DNA of 64,000 bases from RGVD01 sp040403075 (GTDB lineage: Bacteria; Bacteroidota; Bacteroidia; UKL13-3), in the NCBI GenBank assembly GCA_040403075.1, contig JBBALJ010000005.1, forward strand, positions 1-64,000, given 5' to 3'. Under the pieces are notes generated by a model that worked only from the letters and a program-made list of their open reading frames with translations, had not been told where the DNA came from and made no database searches. The stretch's first letter is position 1. Each line of letters starts with the position of its first letter. Shown piece by piece: positions 41,591-50,910 of this stretch. Both the position numbers and the translations under genes were made by a program.

Positions 41591-42319
41591 ATGAGACGGT
41601 ATTATTTAATTATTTTGTTTTGCAATGTTTTGAGCTTACACGCACAAAATAATACTGCTACATTTAACCGTTTTGAGTTAAATGTGGCTTTAATTATAAA
41701 AAAAAACATACCGTATTCTGAAAACCTAATAGAAAATATAAGTGGAAAATATAAGTTGACAACTGGTTTAAGTAGCCAACTTGATATATTATTTTCATAC
41801 CAACCAAAAGATAAAATTAAGTTGTACTCAGGTCTGTTAATTGCAAACAATAGTTATTCATATGATTTTAAATATGGTGATGCTAGTAATTATTTTAATT
41901 CAAGTTATGAAGTAGGCGTAACTTCATATAAAATACCAATAAGATTCGGGTATCAAATAAACAAATATTTTGAGGTGGTATCAGGTGTTTCATTAAATTT
42001 TAACGAATTTGATTCATACTCATACTCAAACTCCTTTGGTGGATATAATAGAGACACCTCAACATTCAAGTATACGGCCTCAACTGGCGATTTTAGAAGC
42101 TTTATAACTCTTTCGGGTAATTTGGGTTTACAATTAAATACAAAAGGGAAATTTAAATTTTTTATTGTAAGTGATATTGATTTCGGGAATTATCTCCAAA
42201 GTTCATTATACAACGAAGTTAATTTAGTGGGTAATAAGGGAATATATAAAGCAATTTCAAGTGGTAAGTTCTTATATTTATCCTTTGGAATTAGTTACAG
42301 AATTTTAAAAATAAAGTAA
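41591..42319 (+). CDS. Small outer membrane beta-barrel protein
   Basis: The 242-residue product has a signal peptide (MRRYYLIILFCNVLSLHAQ) followed by repeated amphipathic strands such as SSQLDILFSYQPKDKIKLYSGLLIANNSYSY, SYKIPIRFGYQINKYFEVVSGVSLNF and FLYLSFGISYRILKIK at the C-terminus, giving about eight to ten strands. It fits the porin-like or OmpW/PorT-like outer membrane barrel group of Bacteroidetes; the exact family is not recognised. It is flanked by copies A and B of the structured repeat. Its codon use and AT richness match the neighbours. Confidence 0.7.
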   Translation: MRRYYLIILFCNVLSLHAQNNTATFNRFELNVALIIKKNIPYSENLIENISGKYKLTTGLSSQLDILFSYQPKDKIKLYSGLLIANNSYSYDFKYGDASNYFNSSYEVGVTSYKIPIRFGYQINKYFEVVSGVSLNFNEFDSYSYSNSFGGYNRDTSTFKYTASTGDFRSFITLSGNLGLQLNTKGKFKFFIVSDIDFGNYLQSSLYNEVNLVGNKGIYKAISSGKFLYLSFGISYRILKIK

Positions 42320-42322
42320 TGT

Positions 42323-42375
42323 TTTTCGTGAAGTCGTTTGTTCCCAGTCGACTAAAACAAATGCTGGGAAGAAAT
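42323..42375 (+). repeat. Structured 53-bp repeat, copy B (leader of acidic protein gene)
   Basis: This second copy differs from copy A at six positions. The stem is CCCAG (42343-42347) with CTGGG (42364-42368). Where copy A has an A-T pair, copy B has G-C, a compensatory change; the closing pair is C-G here. AGTCG/CGACT is also kept. It begins three bases after the barrel gene's stop codon and lies about 100 bases before the next gene. Confidence 0.7.
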
Positions 42376-42476
42376 ATATAGTCAGATGTTTCCACCTCTT
42401 TATATATTTGACGAAAATAATACCTGTATATTAAGAAATAGTCTTAACTAATTTTTAAATTTAATTTTTCAATACA

Positions 42477-42962
42477 ATGGATTTTGATGATGATGATTTT
42501 GATTTTGATGATTTATCTGAGGAAGAAAAACGAGAGATAGAAAATGAAATGCAAGAGAATGAAAATAAAACAAGGAACCATCCCTTGTTTATTAAAGCCA
42601 AAGACATATGTTCACTTGTTACGGCCATAGTTGAAAGCCTTCCTGAAGAAGGAAAAGACATGTATGAAAGCACTTTGCTAGAATCAGCATACATCCTAGC
42701 ACCCAAATTGGCAGGTGCCATAGGTAGCGAATCGTGGCTTATCTGCATAAGCAATGCTGCCATAATTCGTTATCATGCGGACTACTTACTTAGCTCAACT
42801 TCAGGTTTGAGATATTTTACCAATGCTGAAAAGGATTATGTAGCACTTATGCGAAAAGAAATGTTGGAGTTTCAACAACTTTTTAAAAAATGGATAATTG
42901 AATGTAATAAGTTGGATAGAGAAGATTATGAAGATGAATGGGGTTTGTTTTTAAGGCAATAG
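42477..42962 (+). CDS. Conserved-looking acidic hypothetical protein
   Basis: The 161-residue protein starts with an extreme acidic stretch (MDFDDDDFDFDDLSEEEK) followed by a compact, mostly helical domain (about 35-155) with RNHPLFIKAKDICSLVTAIVES, GSESWLICISNAAIIRYHADYLL and a Trp/Phe-rich end. I do not recognise the family. There is no signal peptide or membrane segment. The long acidic leader could bind a basic partner. It follows structured repeat copy B by about 100 bases and is likely transcribed on its own or with the barrel gene. Confidence 0.7.
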   Translation: MDFDDDDFDFDDLSEEEKREIENEMQENENKTRNHPLFIKAKDICSLVTAIVESLPEEGKDMYESTLLESAYILAPKLAGAIGSESWLICISNAAIIRYHADYLLSSTSGLRYFTNAEKDYVALMRKEMLEFQQLFKKWIIECNKLDREDYEDEWGLFLRQ

Positions 42963-43014
42963 TAAATAGTTTTTTTTGCCTTTCCATGATTCAAACGCTT
43001 TAGGGGAAATTTAA

Positions 43015-43749
43015 TTAAGCATTCACTCTTGCAAGCTTAATAATGCCCACAAAGTCTAAGACTTTCATAACAGGATAAACAGGGTCTATTTCCCACCATT
43101 TAGCGGCAAAGTTTGGTTTTGAACCTGCATGGTGGTGGTTGTTTTGAAACAATTCGCCAAGCATTAAAAAATCAAATACCAAAGTGTTTTTTGAATGGTC
43201 CTTTTCATTGAAATTCCTGTAGCCATATTTATGTCCAGCCCAATTAACAATGGCACCATGCACGGGTCCCATTAAGAAATGTATTGGAAGTAATAGGTAT
43301 TCCCACCAATAGTCAGCAAAGAAAACATAAAACACAACATAACTTATTCCGAAAAGTATACGTGTGATATATGAATCAGCAATTTTATCAATAGAAGGAT
43401 ATACAGGGAAATTACGATCAAACTTGTCCTCCACCTGAATGGTACCTTTATGAACGCCATTATAAACTTCACGTGTGTGCATCATCATACTAAAAACTTC
43501 CTTGAAGAAATGAGGAGTATGAGGGTCTTTTTCAGTATCACTATAGGCATGGTGCATTCGATGCAGAATGGCATAGGCCCTAGCATTTAAATAGCTGCTA
43601 CCTTGGGTTACCCAGGCAAAAATGTAAAAGAATTTTTCCCAGCCTTTGCTCATGGTAAACATTTTATGAGCAGCATAACGATGTAAATAAAAAGTTTGTC
43701 CGAAAAGAGATAAGTACCAATGACAAACAAAGAAAATTAATATAGCCAT
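43015..43749 (-). CDS. Acyl-CoA (delta-9 type) fatty acid desaturase
   Basis: A 244-residue membrane di-iron desaturase. The three histidine boxes are HRYAAH, HRMHHAYSDTEKDPHTP and NNHHHAGSKPNF, in the HxxxxH, HxxHH and HxxHH pattern of stearoyl-CoA 9-desaturases. Hydrophobic segments flank the boxes. It would make monounsaturated fatty acids and adjust membrane fluidity. The protein is shorter than many (about 300) because it lacks an N-terminal helix. It is a single minus-strand gene, divergent from gcvP, and is not near the other desaturase at 9296-10360, which is of a different class. Confidence 0.88.
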   Translation of the reverse strand: MAILIFFVCHWYLSLFGQTFYLHRYAAHKMFTMSKGWEKFFYIFAWVTQGSSYLNARAYAILHRMHHAYSDTEKDPHTPHFFKEVFSMMMHTREVYNGVHKGTIQVEDKFDRNFPVYPSIDKIADSYITRILFGISYVVFYVFFADYWWEYLLLPIHFLMGPVHGAIVNWAGHKYGYRNFNEKDHSKNTLVFDFLMLGELFQNNHHHAGSKPNFAAKWWEIDPVYPVMKVLDFVGIIKLARVNA

Positions 43750-44052
43750 GTATAAAATTTAGTTGTCAAATGTAAAGCCATGCAGCAAACTATTATATGA
43801 AAATTGTCATTTTTTGATTTTAAGAATTATTCAATCAAAAGTGGTGTTAATGTTTTTCATTTCTAACTGTCTGTTTTACAGATTTAACAATCGCTGAACA
43901 AAACTTAATTTAAACAAGGCTGTTACATCAACCATTTATCTGTATTTTCTTTAATCCTTTTTTAAGCCATAATTTCTGATTTCTCTCTACTTTTTTTAGC
44001 TCCAAGAAATCCTAAATTGCACAAATTTTGTAAACCAATAGTACTAAGATAT
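43750..44052. other. 303-bp divergent intergenic region
   Basis: It separates the desaturase and gcvP. The sequence is AT-rich. I looked for a glycine riboswitch before gcvP and see none of its conserved core, and no clear palindrome or tRNA is present. A TTG-started extension of gcvP to 44017 is possible but less likely. Confidence 0.45.
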
Positions 44053-46920
44053 ATGCAAATCAACCCTAATCACAAAGACGAGTTTGTTTACCGCCACAAT
44101 TCATCCATGAAACATGATACAAAAGCCATGTTAGATGTCGTGGGTGTTTCCACGGTAGATCAATTGATTGACGAAACCATTCCAGCTCACATTCGTTTGA
44201 AGCAACGCATGAGTTTGCCAGAACCTATGACGGAAGTGGAATTGTTGGCCATGTTAAGCGAAGTAGCTTCTAAAAATAAAATCTATAAAAATTTTATTGG
44301 ACAAGGCTATTATGGAACAAATACCCCTTTAGTGGTTTTGCGTAATATATTCGAAAATCCAGGTTGGTATACTGCTTACACACCATACCAAGCAGAGATT
44401 GCACAAGGCCGTTTAGAGGCTTTGTTGAATTACCAAACAATGGTTATTGATTTAACAGGCATGGAAATAGCCAATGCCAGTTTGCTAGACGAAGGAACTG
44501 CTGCTGCTGAAGCCATGCACATGTTGCATGCTGAAGCTAAAAATGATAAAGCCACTAAATTCTTTGTTTCGGAATTGTGTTTCCCTCAAACCATTGATGT
44601 TTTAAAAACTCGCACAGAACCAATTGGCGTAGAGTTGGTAGTAGGTGACCATAACTCTGTAAAATTAGATGATACCTATTTTGGTGCATTGATTCAATAT
44701 CCTGCTAAAAATGGTGAGGTTATTGATTATAGTGAATTCATGGCTAAAGCCATCGAGAACAAAGTATTGGTAGCAGTAGCCGCTGATTTGTTGTCATTAA
44801 CCCTTTTAACACCTCCAGGTGAATGGGGTGCTGATGCCGTTGTAGGTTCAGCGCAACGTTTTGGGGTGCCAATGGGTTATGGTGGACCTCATGCAGGTTA
44901 TTTTGCTACAAGAGATGCCTTCAAACGTCAAATGCCAGGTCGCCTAATAGGTGTGTCTGTTGATAGCCAAGGCAACACTGCTTTGCGTATGGCTTTGCAA
45001 ACACGTGAGCAACATATCAAACGCGAAAAAGCAACTTCAAATATTTGTACAGCTCAAGTATTGCTTTCTATTATGGCTAGTATGTATGGTGTTTACCATG
45101 GCCCTTCAGGCTTAAAAGGCATAGCTTCGCGTATTCATGGTTTAACAAAAAATCTTGCCGATGCATTAACAGCAACTGGTTTAAAAGTAACTAGCAAAAA
45201 CTTCTTTGATACCATTTCGATTGAAGTAGCTGATAGCAATGCACTAATGGCTGCATGTGAGAAAGCAGAAATCAATGTAAATAAATTAGATGCAACTCAT
45301 GTAAGTATTTCCATAGACGAAACACATACACTGGCTGATGTAAATACTTTGGCTACAATCATTAGTGGTAAAGCTGCTAATGTTCAATTGTCGTCATTCA
45401 CTTCTAATTGGCCTAATAGCCTTCAACGTAAGAGTTCATACATGACACATCTTGTGTTTAACTCACACCACAGTGAGCATGAAATTTTGCGTTATATCAA
45501 ATCTTTGGAGGCAAAAGATTTATCTCTTTGTCAATCAATGATAGCCTTAGGTTCATGTACTATGAAACTAAATGCCACTGCTGAAATGATTCCCGTAACC
45601 ATGCCTGGATTTGGCCAATTACATCCATTCATTCCTCGCAACCAAGCAGTAGGATATACCCAAATATTTAACGAATTGTCTGAATACCTTCAACAAATTA
45701 CAGGTTTTGCAGGCATGAGTTTACAACCAAATTCTGGTGCATCAGGAGAATACGCAGGTTTAATGGTAATCAGAAAATATCTGAAATCAATAGGTCAAGG
45801 ACATCGTAACATTGCCTTGATTCCATCATCTGCGCATGGCACCAACCCTGCAAGCGCAGCCATGGCTGGTATGAAGGTTGTAGTAACCAAAACTCTTGAG
45901 AATGGATATGTAGATATAGATGATTTGAAAGCAAAAGCTGAAGAACATAAAGATAATTTAGCTTGCTTAATGATAACTTATCCTTCAACATACGGAATCT
46001 TCGAAGAACGTATCACTGAAGTTTGCGAATTGATTCATCAAAATGGTGGTCAAGTGTATATGGACGGTGCAAATATGAATGCCCAGGTAGGTCTTACAAG
46101 TCCTGCCAATATTGGTGCAGACGTTTGTCACTTAAACTTACATAAAACATTCTGTATTCCTCACGGTGGTGGTGGACCTGGCATGGGACCTATCGGTGTT
46201 GCTAAACACTTAGTTCCTTTCTTGCCTGGTCATGCAGTAGTAGATATGCAAGGTGGCGATAAGTCAATGAGTGCTGTAAGTGCTGCTCCTTGGGGCAGTG
46301 CATCTATTCTATTGATCTCGTATGCCTACATCCGCATGATGGGTACTGAAGGCTTGGAAGATGCTACTAAATATGCCATTCTAAATGCTAACTATATCAA
46401 AGCGCGTTTAGAAAAACATTACCAAATACTTTACGTAGGAAGTAAAGGTCGTTGTGCTCACGAAATGATTTTGGATACACGCGTGTTCAAAGGAGCAAGT
46501 GGGGTAGAGGCTGAAGATATTGCTAAACGTTTGATGGATTATGGTTTCCATGCTCCTACCATGAGTTTCCCTGTTGCAGGAACCATTATGATTGAGCCAA
46601 CTGAAAGTGAGCCGAAATCTGAATTAGATCGTTTCTGCGCTGCCATGATTGCTATTAGAAATGAAGTATCGGCTATTGAAAATGGTACTTCAGATAAGGC
46701 AGACAATGTATTGAAAAATGCACCTCATACAGCAAGTATGGTTACTGCTGATGCTTGGTCGCATGCATACAGCCGCCAAGAAGCTGCTTTCCCTTTACCT
46801 TATGTAAGAGCCAATAAATTCTGGCCTACTGTAGGTCGTGTGAATAATACACATGGAGATAGAAACTTGATTTGCGCTTGTCTTCCTATTGAAGCCTACG
46901 CAGAACAAGCAAGTAACTAA
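44053..46920 (+). CDS. gcvP: Glycine dehydrogenase (decarboxylating), P protein
   Basis: The 955-residue P protein of the glycine cleavage system decarboxylates glycine with pyridoxal phosphate. Both halves of the fused alpha-beta enzyme are visible: an N-terminal part with YGTNTPLVVLRNIFENPGWYTAYTPYQAEIAQGRLE, and a C-terminal part with the PLP-binding Lys in HLNLHKTFCIPHGGGGPGMGP (near 698). Length matches the single-chain form. A TTG-started frame reaches 44017, but ATG 44053 (MQINPNHKDEF) is preferred. Genes for the T, H and L proteins are not adjacent. It is monocistronic with a strong terminator at 46942-46967. Confidence 0.96.
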   Translation: MQINPNHKDEFVYRHNSSMKHDTKAMLDVVGVSTVDQLIDETIPAHIRLKQRMSLPEPMTEVELLAMLSEVASKNKIYKNFIGQGYYGTNTPLVVLRNIFENPGWYTAYTPYQAEIAQGRLEALLNYQTMVIDLTGMEIANASLLDEGTAAAEAMHMLHAEAKNDKATKFFVSELCFPQTIDVLKTRTEPIGVELVVGDHNSVKLDDTYFGALIQYPAKNGEVIDYSEFMAKAIENKVLVAVAADLLSLTLLTPPGEWGADAVVGSAQRFGVPMGYGGPHAGYFATRDAFKRQMPGRLIGVSVDSQGNTALRMALQTREQHIKREKATSNICTAQVLLSIMASMYGVYHGPSGLKGIASRIHGLTKNLADALTATGLKVTSKNFFDTISIEVADSNALMAACEKAEINVNKLDATHVSISIDETHTLADVNTLATIISGKAANVQLSSFTSNWPNSLQRKSSYMTHLVFNSHHSEHEILRYIKSLEAKDLSLCQSMIALGSCTMKLNATAEMIPVTMPGFGQLHPFIPRNQAVGYTQIFNELSEYLQQITGFAGMSLQPNSGASGEYAGLMVIRKYLKSIGQGHRNIALIPSSAHGTNPASAAMAGMKVVVTKTLENGYVDIDDLKAKAEEHKDNLACLMITYPSTYGIFEERITEVCELIHQNGGQVYMDGANMNAQVGLTSPANIGADVCHLNLHKTFCIPHGGGGPGMGPIGVAKHLVPFLPGHAVVDMQGGDKSMSAVSAAPWGSASILLISYAYIRMMGTEGLEDATKYAILNANYIKARLEKHYQILYVGSKGRCAHEMILDTRVFKGASGVEAEDIAKRLMDYGFHAPTMSFPVAGTIMIEPTESEPKSELDRFCAAMIAIRNEVSAIENGTSDKADNVLKNAPHTASMVTADAWSHAYSRQEAAFPLPYVRANKFWPTVGRVNNTHGDRNLICACLPIEAYAEQASN

Positions 46921-46941
46921 TTTGAATTTTTTATGATATAG

Positions 46942-46967
46942 AAAAGCCAAGCGAGAGCTTGGCTTTT
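46942..46967. terminator. Bidirectional terminator after gcvP
   Basis: AAAAGCCAAGC (46942-46952) and GCTTGGCTTTT (46957-46967) form a perfect 11-bp stem with a GAGA loop and a T-run. It lies between gcvP and the convergent giant surface protein gene. Confidence 0.9.
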
Positions 46968-46982
46968 TTGTTTGAAAATTCG

Positions 46983-49900
46983 CTATCTAATCACAACTTG
47001 CTTAATCAACTCTTCCGAATCTGAATGTATTTTCAACACATACATGCCTGCACTCAAATTGGTGTTAATCGGAATTTCAATCTCACCGATAGCCAGTTCG
47101 CAGGCATTGCTCCAAACCTCTTGTCCTAGCATATTGTATAAGCTAAATTTTGATGAAGACTTTCTATTGCTTTCTAATTTTATGATGAAATCGCCATGGT
47201 TTGGATTCGGGTATATGCTGAAGTTGTTACCTGCATCATGCTTATCAAATCCTGAATTACTGGTAATCGTCACGTCAAGCGATGCAGTATCAATGCAGAA
47301 ATAGGTATTCGTTCCAATTACACTTACACTGCCATTACCCAAACTGTTCCATTTTACTTCCACTGCACTTGTTCCTTGACCGCTAACAATAGCGCCATTA
47401 ATAGTACTCCATACATAACTAATATTTGCTAATTGGGTTAATGAATAAGAGTAAATACTATTTGTTTTTAAATTTACTTTTTGACCTGCAATGTTTGCAA
47501 CAACTGGTAGCGGATTAATGGTAACTGGTTTAGTTGTGAAATTATTGCCTAAAATAGCCCCAGATGAAAATGTAATACTATTTAGGTCAATTGGAGATAC
47601 GCTTATGACTTTATTATTGGCTTTACAAGGTAAGTCAATAGTAATGAAAAGATAGTGTTTGCCTGTATCTATGCCCTTATTCAATCCTTGAAAGCTTATT
47701 AAACCCGGGTCTATATCTAAAGTTTTAGATCCTAATAATATGGGTGTACCACTGGTTAAAATAGGACTATTATGATACCATAGCTTCATGTTATTTAGAT
47801 CCTCAGTCTTGTAAGTCCCAATTGTAGCAAAATTAACTGCTTTTATAGTGCTTGAAAATCTTTGAACATTCAAGTTGATTTTATAAATTACTATGTTGCT
47901 TGCCCCCTTTGATGGAATAATCTGTTGAGGGTCCGAATTTGATAAAAGTATGAGTGGGATATTGCTTTGAACTTGAACCAATATTTCGCTAGAATCACTG
48001 CACGATTGAGAATTATATGCAATTACCTTTAATTTTCCCATACCTGATTTTGTCCACATTACCATTACACTATTGCTTCCTTGACCTGAATTGATTATTC
48101 CATTTTCAACTATCCAAACATAATTAACATTATTTTTTTTGCTTACTCGATAAATGTAATTTACACTGTCAATAACAGAGGTTAACTCTCCATTTATGTT
48201 ATCAACTAATGTATCAGACCCAATGTTTATCTTGCTTCTTTCATTATTCACAATCATACTTTTACCGATGTCTGCTAAAAAGAAAAGGTCGTTTTTAACA
48301 ATTGAATCAACAATAAGAATGCTGTTTTTTGAGCCACATGAAATATCAGTAGTAAGAAAGAAATAATGTTTGCCTAAACCCAAATTTTGATTTAGAAAAC
48401 TAATAGTTTGAAGTGAGGCATTTAGGTTGTTGGTTTTTGTTGCCAAAAGGATAGGAATCCCAGTTGAAAATGATGAGTTGTTATGATACCAAATTTTGAA
48501 ATTGCGAATATCAGTAATTGAATAGTTACCATAAGTTCTGAATTGAATGCCATTAATATCAATTGGGTTACATAAAATATTGAAATCTAATCGGTATAAA
48601 ATGACATTGTTAGTTCCTCTGCTTGGTAATGTATCGGGCGCAGTTAAACTTGATATAATATTACATGAAAGATTCGCTGAAATGTTTACATAAAGCAAAA
48701 TCGTATCTTTACAAGAAAAAGCTCCATTAGTTATTAATTGAATGGAACCTTGAGTAAATTTATGCCATTCAATTATCACTTTATTTGTTCCTTGACCACT
48801 TAAAATAGTTCCATTCGAAACATTCCAATTATAGCTAGTGTTTGATTTAAAATCTACACTATAGGTATATGGTACATTTTCTAAAATGTCCATTGCTGGT
48901 CCAGAAATATCACCAATACTTGGTTGAATTATTATGCTGCATGATTTGAATGTTTTAACAATTTGCTTTGTGGTGTTAAAAAAAATGTCCTCACACAATG
49001 TAATGATTGTTTTTTTTGCACTAATACATAACAAATCACTTGTTAGAAAAATATAATTATACCCAATATTAAAATTTTGATTGAGCCCTGAAAATAAATG
49101 CGTTCCTGTATCTAATCCTATTGTTTTATTTGATAAAAGAATAGGGCTACCAGTTGTTAAAAGAGAATCTGTGTTGAACCAAAGTTTTAGATTAGCTATA
49201 TCAGCAGAACCAAAACTACCTAATAACTTAAAGCGAATGCTTTGAAGACTCATTCCAGATTCTAGGCAAGAGATGGGAACTTTGATACGATATAAAATCA
49301 CATTGTTTGTGTTGGCCTGTGGTTTATTATTAGTTAAATCTAAATTGCTTGCTTGAAATAAAGTTGTTGTGTCGATATTTCCATTATATATACTTCCATT
49401 GGAACCAATAGCAAACTCATGATAATTATATAAATCAATAAAGTTAACAATATCTTGTGAAAAGGGATTTTGACCAAATGCTTTTGAAACACTCTTAACA
49501 TGCCATTTTCCTGATCTGTTTTTACCAGCAATATAGGAGTTGCCTCTTGCAAAGGATGGCAATTCATTTTCCATTTTCCATTCAAATTTCAAATTTAGTT
49601 TACTACCTTTATTTTGTAATTCTCTTATTTCCCAAGTTTTATTTACAACGTTATTATTAATGATATTTCCAGATGAATCTGTGACACCTTTTTTTATAGA
49701 CATCGCAAAGTCATTATTGGTACAAATGTTCTGCATGAATACTGGGTTATAGTCGCTAATAGTTCCAATAGGGAAGGAGATAATCCCCGATTTTCCGCTG
49801 CTTCCTATGTTATTAATAATCATCTTACCTATATCATCAATTACGACATAAGCTGAATCGTTTTCACCTTTACTGATTCCATTAGTTTCAAGCACCATAT

Positions 49901-50903
49901 TATTCGTACCTAAAATAAATTTACCTTTTGTAAAACTTAACACTTCTGAAACATTTGCATTGGATCCTAGATAAACATGAAAGGGGTTTTTATGAATTAG
50001 GTTTTTAGATGCAATAGGACTTAGTGTGTTTTGACTTCTTGCAGTGCCAGGGATATCGTTTCCCTTGAATTGAATGCTTCCTTTGCTGGCATTAAGCAAA
50101 CCTAAATTAATGAAATCAGCTCTGATACTTAGTGTGTCATTTCCATTCAATATATGTTTGCTAGTTGGGAAAAGGTTATAACCCCGTATATCAAGCTTGC
50201 CGGTAAAGGTTCCATTATATATACTAACCTCATGGTATTTATCTAATACTGCGCTTGTGTCTTCCCCTGTTTTTTGAGATTTGGTTAACCATTGTGTTCC
50301 ATTCCAATATGAAGGTGTATAACAGTATTTTTGATTTGCTCCAGCAGCTGCATATATTCCAGTTGTGTAATAATTCACAACTTGTGTTTGACCCCCATTT
50401 AATGGATCTGAATAGTTAAATCCTGCCCCTAAAGGTGCTGCAAATTTCCATGCAAAATTAGGAGTTTGAGTGGTTGAAAAAGCAACAGAGTTGGTTAAAC
50501 GATAGGTATATAATTTCACCCTAGATCCAGATTTCACCTGTGTGCTTAATCCTAAAGACCCAGAAGTAATAGTATTTCGCCACCATTCATTATTGGTGCT
50601 TGATTGAACATAATATTGAATGATTGTATTTTGTTGTGATGGTACCATTTCTGAAGATAATTGGCTTATGGTAATGGTACCACCATTTCTCCAAAATGGA
50701 TTTACAAAAAAAGCAATCGTGCCAGCCCTTAATTCAAAATCAAATGTGTCAATATTATATAAATACACATCAAATTGGTAGGTGTTAGGACTAGTTAACC
50801 TCTCATTTTCCAACCTCCATTCAATCTTGGGAAGTTGAGCTTTAGCATACGCACAAAATATGTTGAATAGAAAAACAAACAATATGAATTTGAGCGTTTT
50901 CAT
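46983..50903 (-). CDS. Giant T9SS surface protein with three PKD-like/BNR-N-type repeats
   Basis: A 1306-residue exported protein. Signal peptide (about 1-22), then an N-terminal domain starting LPKIEWRLENERL shared with the next gene's product. Residues about 540-1220 hold three repeat units of about 235 residues. Each pairs a domain starting with NVxLYRI (resembling the N-terminal domain of BNR-type sialidases) with a PKD-like domain around the SGQGTN or SGQGS motif (near 701, 940 and 1176). The tail (FSIYPNPNHGDF to LIKQVVIR) is a T9SS sorting domain. It is probably a surface adhesin or structural protein. It lies seven bases downstream of its larger paralogue, in one operon. No catalytic motif is visible. 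Confidence 0.87.
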   Translation of the reverse strand: MKTLKFILFVFLFNIFCAYAKAQLPKIEWRLENERLTSPNTYQFDVYLYNIDTFDFELRAGTIAFFVNPFWRNGGTITISQLSSEMVPSQQNTIIQYYVQSSTNNEWWRNTITSGSLGLSTQVKSGSRVKLYTYRLTNSVAFSTTQTPNFAWKFAAPLGAGFNYSDPLNGGQTQVVNYYTTGIYAAAGANQKYCYTPSYWNGTQWLTKSQKTGEDTSAVLDKYHEVSIYNGTFTGKLDIRGYNLFPTSKHILNGNDTLSIRADFINLGLLNASKGSIQFKGNDIPGTARSQNTLSPIASKNLIHKNPFHVYLGSNANVSEVLSFTKGKFILGTNNMVLETNGISKGENDSAYVVIDDIGKMIINNIGSSGKSGIISFPIGTISDYNPVFMQNICTNNDFAMSIKKGVTDSSGNIINNNVVNKTWEIRELQNKGSKLNLKFEWKMENELPSFARGNSYIAGKNRSGKWHVKSVSKAFGQNPFSQDIVNFIDLYNYHEFAIGSNGSIYNGNIDTTTLFQASNLDLTNNKPQANTNNVILYRIKVPISCLESGMSLQSIRFKLLGSFGSADIANLKLWFNTDSLLTTGSPILLSNKTIGLDTGTHLFSGLNQNFNIGYNYIFLTSDLLCISAKKTIITLCEDIFFNTTKQIVKTFKSCSIIIQPSIGDISGPAMDILENVPYTYSVDFKSNTSYNWNVSNGTILSGQGTNKVIIEWHKFTQGSIQLITNGAFSCKDTILLYVNISANLSCNIISSLTAPDTLPSRGTNNVILYRLDFNILCNPIDINGIQFRTYGNYSITDIRNFKIWYHNNSSFSTGIPILLATKTNNLNASLQTISFLNQNLGLGKHYFFLTTDISCGSKNSILIVDSIVKNDLFFLADIGKSMIVNNERSKINIGSDTLVDNINGELTSVIDSVNYIYRVSKKNNVNYVWIVENGIINSGQGSNSVMVMWTKSGMGKLKVIAYNSQSCSDSSEILVQVQSNIPLILLSNSDPQQIIPSKGASNIVIYKINLNVQRFSSTIKAVNFATIGTYKTEDLNNMKLWYHNSPILTSGTPILLGSKTLDIDPGLISFQGLNKGIDTGKHYLFITIDLPCKANNKVISVSPIDLNSITFSSGAILGNNFTTKPVTINPLPVVANIAGQKVNLKTNSIYSYSLTQLANISYVWSTINGAIVSGQGTSAVEVKWNSLGNGSVSVIGTNTYFCIDTASLDVTITSNSGFDKHDAGNNFSIYPNPNHGDFIIKLESNRKSSSKFSLYNMLGQEVWSNACELAIGEIEIPINTNLSAGMYVLKIHSDSEELIKQVVIR

Positions 50904-50910
50904 GATTTTA

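Noticed and set aside
41470..42375. Integron attC sites flanking the barrel gene
   Set aside because: The repeats are similar in spacing to a cassette, but no R' (GTTRRRY) and R'' (RYYYAAC) pair sits at the expected ends, and no integrase is near. I kept them as structured leaders.
43750..44052. Glycine riboswitch before gcvP
   Set aside because: No conserved riboswitch core or tandem aptamer pattern was found on reading the region.
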